In this document: piece by piece, positions 31,099 through 41,176 of the stretch
Position numbering within the stretch: position 1 is the first letter of the stretch
Layout: each line of letters starts with the position of its first letter
Source: Artemisia argyi
Taxonomy: Eukaryota; Streptophyta; Magnoliopsida; Asterales; Asteraceae
Length of the DNA: 64,000 nucleotides
Assembly: GCA_030686995.1 (NCBI GenBank)
Contig: CM060692.1
Span: 128,045,796 to 128,109,795, forward strand
Reading direction: 5' to 3'
Position numbers and translations under genes: made by a program
The notes under the pieces: model-generated
What the model was told of the DNA's origin: nothing
What the model saw: only the letters and a program-made list of their open reading frames with translations
Databases searched by the model: none

Positions 31099-33803
31099 AT
31101 GGTGCGTCAGTTATCTGATTTTGCCTCCAAGATAACCGAGGATGAACTCCGTTAGTTCACCTCGGATTATTACATTCCCCTCGCGTTGCATCCGGTAGTA
31201 CCGGTGGCGACCGCATCTATTGTTGACTTCCCTGAGGGAAGGGTAGGGGTATACACACGCTTTTTCGAATTTGTGAATCAGCGCATGCCCATATCCCTAT
31301 TCCTGAGCGACGTGCTCAATTTTTATCGTCTTCACATATCCCAGCTGCACTGTATAGGCGCGGCGAAGATAACCAATTTTGAAGTAAACTATCGTTTACT
31401 GGCCATTAACCCAACCATCAATCTCTTCCGTGCGTTTTACCATACAACGTGGTCAAACGGGTGGGTGTCCTTTTCGAAGCGCGCAGGGCGCCTTCAATAT
31501 TATACTGAGAAGCTAGACGCCCTTAGGAATTGGAGGGAGAGATTTTTCTGGGTGGATATTAAAGTGTTCCCCTGGATCTTTGAGTTCTATACTCAGGGGA
31601 CGCTGCCAAAGGATGAGCTCCCAGACCCCGGGACGTACAATGTAGATGACGCGGAGACCATCAATACTAACCACCGCTGCCAAAGGATGAGCGCCCAGAC
31701 CCCGGGACGTACAATGTAGATGACGCGGAGACCATCAATACTAACCGCATCCCTATCAACTCCTACCCCGAGGAGTTTTTGGTGTATATGGGGATTAGTC
31801 GCAACTACTTTCAGGGTGCTGACGAGGTGCCAACGTTTCTGGATGAGGAGAACCGGGGTGGGTGCTTGTCCTTCCTTTCATTCGCATATATAGTGTAAGC
31901 ATTCTTTTATATTGTAGCTATATGTAACTCCAATTTTCTTTGTTGTTTGTCATGTGTTACGCAGAGATAGACTTGTTTAGCGTGGTGAAGCTGGCTAAGC
32001 CCACACAAGTAACTTTAGGAGTGTGTCCTTTGAGGGAGGATGAGACACCAATTCTGGAAGCCACAGCAGGGCGCACCATGGAGTATGCGCAGGAGGAGCC
32101 TGCTAACGTCGCCCAACCCATACTGGAGGTGACCCCTGTGCGTAGTGTTCCAAACGAGGAGGTGCAATCCCCAGAGCCTTCACATACTGATTCTTCATAG
32201 GGGTATGGAGATCTTTAAGGTTGATAGTGATCAAGATGAGGTGAGCCAGGGAGTGAAGCGCAAGAAAATTTCTGGTGGTGAAGGCGCAGGTACGTCCAAG
32301 AGAAGACGCCACGTCATTACTGTGGGCGTGTCGTCAGAAGAGGATGTGTTGCCATCCGTCACTGCGGGATACTGCGGAGACCTCCTCTCCCAAGTAAGTA
32401 ACAATGTCTTGTTCCTTTTTTTTTTTTTTTTTTTTTTTTTTTTGGATCCTTGATATAATGCCCTAACTTTTTCTTTTTATGTAGTGACGAAGCTGTAGGG
32501 GGTGATGCAGCGTATATGGAGCAATCGCCACCTAAGGTGAGTTAGCCTCAGGTGGAGAGTCCTTTGAAGGCCTGCGAGGATGTGTCTACTGAGCAGCTGA
32601 TAAAGGAGCTTAGCTTGGCTACTGCGCACCAGGCTTCCTTGGTTGTCCAGCTCAGGGCAAAATATGTTGGTGAAGAGAGTACCAGCACGCAGAAGGATAA
32701 GGAGATTGCGTTGCTGAAGGCGCAGTTGGCGAGTGCTCAAGCTGACATGGAGTCAACAACTGCGCACTCCAAGAGGCTTGCGGATGAAAGGATATCTTTA
32801 ATGGCTGAGTTGAGCCATGAGCGTGCTGCTTTTGACCAGTACAAGTCTACCTGCTTGTGGGGGTTGAAGTACCTGTAACAAAATAAGAGCAAACACTTCG
32901 CTCAAGTGGATGAGTTCCGTAAGGCTGTAGAGAGTGCCTTGGAGAAGCAAGAGGGTAAGCTGCGCAAGCTTAGCATCGAATACGATGAGGAGGTGTACCC
33001 ACACTTGGTATCTTCTGTTGCTGAGCGCAGGTACTTAATTCTTTTTGATTTCTTTTTCTTTTTCTTTTTCGAATGTGTCATACTTGTAGCATATAATTAT
33101 TTTCTAATAGGGATGTTGCATTCGCAGGTGGCTAATCAGTCATGGTCTCCGCCTGGATGCTATGGGCACATTAGAGTCCCAAGAGGTGGTGGAGGCCTTT
33201 GGGAACATTGTGCAATGCGCCTTGGCGGGTGGCAAGGCTGAAGCTATGGAGGAGCTGCACAAGGGCAAAATGTTTACTATACCCCTTGCAGAAGTACCAG
33301 GCTACAATGGTGATGGCTATGCGGAGCTTGTTGCTGCCATGGAGAAGATGAAGTTGTTCGAGTTCCCTCGCATTGCTCAGCTAGAGCGTGACCAGGATTA
33401 CCCCATAAATGTCATTATGGAGGAGTTGACCTTGGTGAGGCATGAAGCAGAAGACGCAGAGGCTCAGCCTGACTACTTTTTGAAGCCTGGTGAGTCGCAA
33501 CTACAAGTATCTGTGTTTGCGCGTCCACGTGACATGTTGAACCCCTTTGCGCTCGAGAAAGAGATTTCCTTGAAGGCATCCTTGGAGGCCCATGCTACAA
33601 GACTCGCAAGGAAAAAGGTTGTGAAGGGGAAGGCGATACTTTGTGGAGTTGGCACAGCACATATCCCCAGATCCAATGGGATTCCTGTTAGCGTGGCAAC
33701 GGTGTCACATGAGGATTGTAGTCTACTTAAGAGGCTTGAGGAAGTTGGGGGTGCAGCGTCCAAAGTTGGTAGATCAAAGCATAGACGCTCTCGTAGTATG
33801 TAG
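31099..33803 (+). pseudogene. E antisense extra gene (putative gypsy-type 'transposase' family), broken
   Basis: This plus-strand gene lies opposite to gag-pol, between integrase and 3' LTR. From the ATG at 31099 it reads to a TAG (31153-31155), then F-F-E-F-V-N-Q-R-M-P, a L-H-I-S-Q-L-H segment, F-R-A-F-Y-H-T-T-W-S-N-G-W-V-S-F-S-K-R and F-F-W-V-D. This matches the plant family called putative gypsy-type transposon domain (PF04195 as I recall). A 74-bp tandem duplication (31603-31750) shifts the frame. Likely introns are 31895-31964, 32394-32484 and 33031-33127. The last is convincing because splicing joins E-R-R to W-L-I-S-H-G-L-R-L-D in frame. Exon 3 is a charged coiled-coil region with a TAA at 32876. 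The last exon ends at 33803. Function unknown. Confidence 0.7.
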
Positions 33804-34569
33804 TTTGTTATAGATTCACCTTTTTTGTTGCACCTGTACGTTGAATCTGTCACTTTGTATAAACTCGTAGTTTACGATGAAAAATAAAGTTGGTTTTTGT
33901 ACGCATATTTGTATCATCCTGTTCGTACTTAGATTATTCGTCTTTACATGAAAGACATCCAAGAGTCAAACTATGATAAAAACGTACTTAGAAAAGAATG
34001 GAGAATCTGTGATCCTTTATAGTTATATATGAAGTCCATAACTTAATATATATATGTGAATAAAAAATTCATAAGTGTATGGATTAACTTGCAGCGTACT
34101 TCAAATACCATATCAAGGAATCAAGAGTCTTGACTCCTAATTTGTTAAACGCGCACGGTGTGCATTGTTGCGTATCCGTCATGGGATGCGCATGGAACTT
34201 ACTCCAACGTCTTGAGAATAAGGTGTTTAACAAGGATACGTGATCCAATGTTGATGGGTTTGCAACCCTCTTACTCAACGAGTTATTTATTAGATTTACT
34301 CATCCTTTTTGCCATCATGGGTCTTAATAAATGCATGCACGCCATGTAGGCAAAAAGATAAATTAACAATATTGAGACATAAATAAGATGTAAGCAATAA
34401 AGTTAAATGTGTCGCGGAGTTAGCTAGAAACCGCGATATTTGATTAATTCTTGCAAGTTTTTGAAAAAAGAAAAGACATTTCCCTAAACAAAACAAAATG
34501 TAAATACACGAACATTTATTGAGCACTTACTAAAGTGTGGAGGTGTCTGTGCGTGGGCCGTAGCCTTTC
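33804..34569 (-). other. E spacer between antisense gene and integrase
   Basis: This AT-rich stretch lies between the convergent ends of the antisense gene and the integrase. I see no gene in it. It would hold the 3' ends of both transcripts. Confidence 0.5.
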
Positions 34570-35700
34570 CTAAAGATAGCATCTCTTGAGATTGAAAATA
34601 TTCCATGTGCGTTGTAGCTCACGGCCATCCATATCACACAGTTTGTATGCGCCTTCGCCTAGTGCTTCTGTGACCTCATAGGGTCCTTCCCACTTTGGTC
34701 CAAGATTTCTCGTATCTTCTGCGTGGCTTGCATCATTAGCACGATATACAAAGTCGCCTGGCCTGAATGAAGTGTTTCTAACTTTAGCATCATAATATCC
34801 CTTCATCTTTAACTTAGCTCTTGCCTCACATATAGCTGCACGTTCGCGCCTTTCTTCTAACAGATCCAAGTCTATACGTCGCTCGTCGTCATTGGTTGTG
34901 ACATTGACTTTCGCCGTACGAATAGTTGGCATCCCAATCTCATCTGGTATGACAGCTTCTGTCCCATAGACAAGAGAGAATGGTGTATCTCCAGTGCTAA
35001 CTTTGATTGTCGTGCGGTGCGCCCATAAAACATGCGATAATTCGTCCACCCATCTTCCTTTGTGTTTGTCTAGACGCGCCTTAATTCCTTCACCCAGACT
35101 ACGATTTGCGCGCTCCACCAAACCATTGGTTTGTGGGTTTTTGACTGGCGCAAAATGTTGTGTGATATTTAGTTGTGTGCACCAGTCTTTGAACAGGTTA
35201 TCACAGAATTGCTTTCCATTGTCCGAAATAATTTCTCCAGGTAGTCCAAAGCGGCATACAATGTTTTCCTAAACAAAGCGCTTTACCTGGTTACCTTTGA
35301 TAGTTGCTACTGCTTTTGCCTCAATCCATTTGGTGAAGTAATCTATGGCCACAATGAGAAATTTCAGTCCCCCTACTGCAACAGGAAAGGGACCTGCAAT
35401 ATCGATGCCCCATTTATAGAATGGTCATGGTGAAGTGATAGGCGTTAGCTCTTGCTATGGTTGGCGCGGGATGGGTCTACGGACCTAGCAGTCGCTACAT
35501 TTCTTTATCATGTCCCGCGCATCGCGATGCATAGTAGGCCAATAGTATCCTGGCCGCAAGGCTCGTGCTACAACGGACCATGGTCCTGAATGCATACTAC
35601 ATGAACCGGCGTGGATCTCTTGGAGTACGTAATCTACCTGGAGAGGTCCAACGCACCGAAGCCATGGCTGTAGAAATGAGCGTCTATAGAGGACGTCATC
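34570..35700 (-). pseudogene. E integrase, nonsense codons
   Basis: On the minus strand the order is a C-S-D-C zinc-binding remnant (near 35500), W-G-I-D-I-A-G-P-F-P and V-A-I-D-Y-F-T-K-W-I-E-A-K-A, then F-G-L-P-G-E-I-I-S-D-N-G-K-Q-F, Q-T-N-G-L-V-E-R-A-N-R, and the C-terminal L-G-P-K-W-E-G-P-Y region ending L-K-R-C-Y-L at 34570. The D-D-E core residues are visible in these motifs. A stop at 35269-35271 falls where the family has Trp. At least one more stop lies upstream near 35430-35490. The enzyme would insert the DNA copy; this copy is inactive. Confidence 0.8.
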
Positions 35701-36601
35701 TCAAAGTTCGAACCTCTGCGTTGTGCGCCGTATCCATCGAGCGTCCTTCTGCTCATGGGGTAATATACCCTTACTTATAAATTTTATGATAGGTGTCATC
35801 CACGTAGGATCCTGCTCTTCTATCACCGTGGATATCTCTATCTCCGAGATGGATTTGTTCTTCAAAGTATCCACCAATACTTGTTTTGACAGGTGCGCGA
35901 AGCTCGTAGATGCAATTTTGCTCAGTGCATCCGCTTTTCTGTTTTCCCCTCTAGGAACTTGTTTGATGGTGAACCCGTCAAAATTCTGGATTAGGGATTT
36001 GGTCTTGTCGAGGTATTGGACCATGTTATCCTCTTTAGCCACATAATCGCCCAACACATGATTGGATACTAATCGATAATCGACATTTGCTTCTAGGTTG
36101 CGTACACCCATTTGAGTTGCAATGCGTAATCCAGCAATTAGGGCTTCATATTTTGCCTCGTTGTTCGTGGCTGTGAATTCAAAATGCATTGCGTAAGTGA
36201 ATTCCATTCCTTCTGGGCTGGTGAGGATAAGGCCTGCGCCTGACCCGTCCACACACGAAGATCCGTCCGTGAATAGAATCCATGGTTGTTGTAGTTCTAT
36301 CTTGCTGCTGGGTGATGGAGCCTCGGTATCTGGTTTTTCAATGATGAAATCTGCTAGTATCTGCCCCTTAATCGCAGTGCATGGTCTATAAGAGATGTTA
36401 TGCTCACTTAGTAACATACTCCATTTTTGTAGCCGCCCCGATGCGTCGGGTTTAGAGATAACTTGCTTGATAGGTTAGTCCATGATCACTGCTATTAGGT
36501 GTGCTTAAAAGTATCTGCGCAGTCTTTTAGCTGCGAATACTAAAGCCAGGACCAGCTTTTCCATTGCGGTATAGTTAATCTGTGTCTTCTTGAGTGCTTT
36601 G
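35701..36601 (-). pseudogene. E RNase H region, left of the D insertion
   Basis: The open frame from 36417 down has I-L-A-D-F, then the RNase H core F-T-D-G-S-S, G-S-G-A-G-L-I-L, T-N-N-E-A-K-Y-E-A-L and the later R-x-E-N-x-K-A-D-A-L-S. This plant form (D-G-S, E, D) is typical of Tat elements, which carry an additional RNase H. Right of 36417 the frame continues with stops (F-A-A-K-R-L-R-R-Y-F) to the D junction at 36601. It would remove RNA from the RNA-DNA hybrid. Confidence 0.8.
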
Positions 36602-39600
36602 TGTCACAACTCACCATTACAGGTCATTTACCATTTCAGGTCATTTTCCCAAACTTCGACTTTTTACTATTCATAAATCACTATTCATCAAAACACTATT
36701 CATCGTTTTACTATTCATCATTTTCGAGGTCAGTTTGATATTCTGAGAAACTTTTAGGAAATTTACTATTCACTGAACACTATTCATTTCCGGAAAAGTT
36801 TGCACTATTCACTTGCATTACTCATTTCATCGTAAATTTAGTTTACGGGTATTCAAATTCGCGTAACCGGATTGGTTTAGGTGCGAATTCATTTCATTAG
36901 TGTCCTTAACACTGCATACGGACTGGAGATAGTCTGCATATCATCATAACAGCATTTTCATGTTATACCACTCTTAGGATTTTCAAATTTCTATATTCAG
37001 TACATTTAACGTTTTTACGTATAAGTATTTATAGTAAACGTTAACACCCGGTTTATACACGACGAATATATCTAAATATTCCCACAATGGTCCCGACATA
37101 TTTTTATATCCATTTTAACATCATAAAAGTTATAACATTCAGTTACCCAGTATTTTGGAAATTTATTTTTTTTATAACGTACGCTTATGAATATAACGAC
37201 GGTTTTCGTGAAAACTAAATAATAATCACCCGATCACTCAGTAATTGTACCCAACATATTTTTAATATATTTTTATCATTATTATAACTTTATTTCATCC
37301 CGGATAACTTCGTGAACATTTATTTCTATTTAACCCGGTACCCCGATTTTAACAAATAACACAAACTAACACTAAAACTACATAAGTTTTCTAATTAAAT
37401 CACAAGCACCCTACCCCCCCCCCCCCCCCCTTGGCTCACCATAACCGGCCACATGAACACCCCTAAACCTCATGCATTAATTTCCTAAGTATTATACTAA
37501 TAAGCCTCTAAATACTTACTTTAACCAAAAACCTAAAATCATTTCTTACATTTTTTAGATAAGAAGAAAAATCATCTCATCCTCTTTCTCTCTTGCAAAC
37601 CCACGACCAAACCCAAAAACATAGATCAAGTGAAGGTTTTTCAAAAGCTAAAGCACCAAAGTTGTTCCTTATACTTGCCTAATCAAGAATCAAACAAGAA
37701 ATACACAAGTAATCCAAGGTTTCTAGTCATCTAATCATCTCATTTTATCAAGTAAGTTATCAACTTTATTTTTACATGAATCATCTTATATTTACTTGTA
37801 TTGCATGAGTTCCATGCTAAAAACCATGTACAACTAGCTATACCACCATTTATTTTGTCAAAAATGGAACATACAAACCCTAACTTTTTATTTATGAATC
37901 CCCTTGCTATAATAACTTGGTTAGGAGCCCATGGCACCCTAAGAAGGTGTATGGTAGGATTAGATTAGCTATGTGGTGATTACAAGAGGTTTGGTGATGT
38001 TAGAAATTAGTTATAAACCTTGAAAACTTGATTTGGAGCATGTTTTAGACATGCTGTCCCATTTTGTGAAATCCAGGAAAATCAATAAATACAAAGTAAA
38101 CTTTGGCAAAATTTTTAGAAAATACTTTCAAAAACGAATCCGTAGGCGAAAGAACGGATTAAAAAGAGTTTATAACGAAGAAGTTATGATTTTTGCAAGA
38201 TTGTTGACGAAAAGTATTTTCTGGAAAATAGTTGCTGTTGGACGTTTTTCATTGGTCAAAAAGAGGCTTTAGACGTAACCCGGAGGAGCCGAGCTTTCCA
38301 AAATATATTACTATATACTAAGACGTAACCGTGGATATAAAGAACAAGTAAAACGGACATATAACGACAAAGATATTCACGTTTGAATATCGGCTAAACC
38401 CATTTTTATTTGACAGCTTTTAATAAAAATTGGCACTAAAACTACGAAGTACTTTTATAAGCTAGAAATAATATTAAGTACCAAATTTTATAACTAATGA
38501 AGTATTAGTTATTACAAGTATATGTTCATCATTTCAAGGCGATATTTCATGGATTACAACCCGAGGATTTCAACACTAACATGGAAACATACGATATATA
38601 TATAAGTATATATATATTACAACTAGCTTATTATATTTTCTAATAGCAATATTTTTCCAAATTCTTGGATTATATATTTTGATAACACAAGTGTTTTTCC
38701 AAAGAGTAGAGTGGTATAGGAACATGAGCATGGACATTCATAACATCATTTGGTGATCTAAATAAGATCATTCATCATTCGTATTAGGTTGCGGCAGCTA
38801 ACCGATCATTGTTGTTCACTTCATATTATCATCAGTATCATCAGTATCATCAGTTGAGGTGAGTATTCATAGCCCCGTATACATTTTTATTGTTTTCAAA
38901 TCCCACGGGGGAGAATACATTGCACCATTTTAGTACGAGCCCAAGTATCAAACCTATGTACATAGCTTAAGTAGCTTGTCTGCCATGTGATAAGTCCCCT
39001 GTAACATCATGAACCGTTAATTTACCGCTAAGCGAGAGTGAGTGGATAGATCTATCGAGGGTGACGCCTCCATCCGTGGTAGTGATTACCAACAGTAAGC
39101 GGATGCATGTCATGTCTTTTACATTTGAGTGTTTGGCAGAACATTCGGGAGGGGCATAGAATTTCATCAGTCATAGCTTCGGTGTCATGAGCTTAAGGTC
39201 TATTGTACTATTTTACGTGACTTTTTTCATGCATTTATACTTGTGGTGGCCGTACAAACATTACATTTCATAAACCTATGATTATTCACCAACATTCGTG
39301 TTGACCGTTTTCGCAATGTATTTTCAGGTAACTAAGGCATCATCATATTACATGCATGGAGTAACATTAGGGTGTGCCAGGGATGACGCACTACATTTTG
39401 GATTTTTCATGCACTTGTGTAAATTATCGTTTGACATTTCCTGAACTTGTTTTCTGTAAACGTTTCAACCTTTGGGGACCTATGTTTTGTAGCACTGGAT
39501 GCTTTTAAATAAATCAAACGATATGTATTTTCCAAACGACACTTTAGGTCGTTCAATATTTCCTTGTTATGGTGCTATGACAGTTACACCCCCAGGCATT

Positions 39601-39638
39601 CCATTCCGCTGCAAGTCAGGTAAATTGGGGGTGTGACA
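36602..39638 (+). repeat. 5' LTR of D (3037 bp)
   Basis: TGTCACAACTC to GGGGGTGTGACA. It opens with seven copies of ACTATTCA (36666-36811), contains a run of 17 C near 37414-37430, and a TATCATCAG triplicate near 38828. Small frames such as 38033-38272 recur identically in the 3' LTR but have no recognisable domain. Confidence 0.95.
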
Positions 39639-39641
39639 GAT

Positions 39642-39653
39642 TGGTACCAGAGC
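39642..39653 (+). other. Primer-binding site of D (tRNA-iMet type)
   Basis: TGGTACCAGAGC lies three bases after the 5' LTR. It is the usual initiator tRNA-Met complement (TGGTATCAGAGC) with one change (C for T at the sixth base). Confidence 0.8.
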
Positions 39654-39805
39654 TAAGGTTATAGAGAACTAGGATGTATCATTGACCCTAGACTATAACC
39701 ACATTATCATAGCATCTCATTATTTCATCATAAGTGCATGTTCATTATTTTTGGTGATTTCATTACGAGTTATTCATTTTATTTCACCTTGATTATCACA
39801 GAACC

Positions 39806-40780
39806 ATGTCTGCAAACCCAAATGTTGTTATACTGTACACCATCACAGACTCCGATATTGAAGACTCTATGTCTTCTACAGCCCGTTCACCACCACCTAG
39901 TCCACTTGTACCTGAGTTGCCACTTTTGGCATCAGATGATGACACCGAGCCTTTCGAGGAGGAGGAGACGGCTCCTACTCCTCATGTCCATCCTACTGTA
40001 CCACTTGATGTCACCCGTGTACCCACAGACACACCATCTCCTACTACTACTATCCATTCAGAGCCGAGACTTATGTTTCGTAGGGATAAGACTATCCAGG
40101 TTGCTAGTAAGAGAGTTCGTTATGCTACATCTACTTATAGGACCCTACCTAGTCCTACTGTGCCTACACCACCACCAGCCATACCCACTGCTACCCCTAT
40201 ATCCACCTCACTCTTGCCGCTCAGGAAGCGCGCAAGGTTTACCACTCCAGATTCACCTACCACTACAGAGTCAGAATCAGCAGAACTACCACCAGTATAC
40301 CACATAGGTGAGAGTTCTAGAGCGGCTGCGGCTAGGAGCCCTACAGCCGTCACATTAGAGGATCAGATGGGTGCTCAGCAGGAGCAAGTCGATAGGTTGG
40401 GGTATAGAGTTGATGAGATCATTACTACTCGACTTGAGACTGTCGAGGAGCAGGTTGAGGATTTGGTTCAGGGCAGGGTTGGTATTGATGTGACATACCA
40501 TGGACTCGAGGCACGACAGTTGAGGCACCAGGAGGAGATTGAGCTACTTAGGGATGAGTTACCTGAGATTCGAGATAGAGCTCAGGCGACACAGGAGACT
40601 CAGTGGGAGCAGGTAGATCAGTTGGCATTGCTTCGAGAGAGGTTGGTCATTTTGGAGCGCAGGGATGTTTCTTCTCAGTTACGAGTTCAGCATCTTGAGG
40701 AGATCGTGGTTGCGATGGATCGTGAGATTCGCCGCTTGAGGGGAGAGCCTGGACCATCTGGAGCACCTGGAGGAGCATAG
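39806..40780 (+). CDS. D extra ORF upstream of gag (324 aa, coiled-coil)
   Basis: The ATG at 39806 follows the leader and the frame is intact to TAG at 40778-40780. Residues 1-60 are acidic and S/P-rich, 60-150 are P/T-rich with a basic P-L-R-K-R-A-R-F segment, then G-E-S-S-R-A-A-A-A-R. From about residue 185 to the end it is a long charged, heptad-like helix (E-Q-V-D-R-L, E-E-Q-V-E-D-L-V, L-E-R-R-D-V-S, R-E-I-R-R-L-R) that should form a coiled coil. I recall similar upstream segments in predicted Asteraceae gypsy proteins. The function is unknown; a structural or Gag-associated role is inference. It shares the reading frame of gag-pol 396 bases downstream. The frame open at 39738-40307 in another phase is its shadow. 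Confidence 0.75.
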   Translation: MSANPNVVILYTITDSDIEDSMSSTARSPPPSPLVPELPLLASDDDTEPFEEEETAPTPHVHPTVPLDVTRVPTDTPSPTTTIHSEPRLMFRRDKTIQVASKRVRYATSTYRTLPSPTVPTPPPAIPTATPISTSLLPLRKRARFTTPDSPTTTESESAELPPVYHIGESSRAAAARSPTAVTLEDQMGAQQEQVDRLGYRVDEIITTRLETVEEQVEDLVQGRVGIDVTYHGLEARQLRHQEEIELLRDELPEIRDRAQATQETQWEQVDQLALLRERLVILERRDVSSQLRVQHLEEIVVAMDREIRRLRGEPGPSGAPGGA

Positions 40781-41176
40781 ACATAGACTAGTATTGTATT
40801 AGCTTTTACTATTTCCTAGTCCCGAGGTGTGGGACATAGTTCAAGAACTTGTAGTCTTTTGGTTGTTGTACAAACAAATATATCAAGTGCGACTCTACTA
40901 TGTTGGAAATGTTGTGCTATATATATATATCGGTCCATGTAGGCCGAAATTTTCATGTATTATATTCATGTGTTGTGATTATATTTATGATGTTTCATGG
41001 TTGCTCTTTATGGTTAACGCATTTATTACAGGTTGTGGTTGTACTCGTACATGTCGTGGTTGTATTTAAACTTGTTGTGGTTGTATATATACATATTGTG
41101 GGCGTATATTTTTGTACGATGACTATTTCTATTATAGTTTTCTCATGGTTGTTGTCGATTATTATTTATCAGAAGT
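40781..41176 (+). other. D spacer between extra ORF and gag
   Basis: This T/G-rich stretch has in-frame stops directly after the extra ORF (TAG ACA TAG). It ends in TTATTATTTATCAG, a good plant 3' splice site, at 41172, four bases before the gag ATG at 41177. I see no gene. It may be an intron or an intercistronic leader. Confidence 0.4.

Noticed and set aside
32416..32443. The 28-base T run as a poly(A) tail of a reverse-inserted transcript
   Set aside because: It sits inside a likely intron of the E antisense gene, next to a branch/acceptor region, without a target duplication.
38033..38272. A 79-aa ORF identical to 47223-47462
   Set aside because: It lies in the nearly identical D LTRs, so identity is no evidence of coding.
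39738..40307. A 189-aa leucine/histidine-rich protein
   Set aside because: It is a shadow of the D coiled-coil ORF in another phase; its composition comes from the proline/threonine codons of the real frame.
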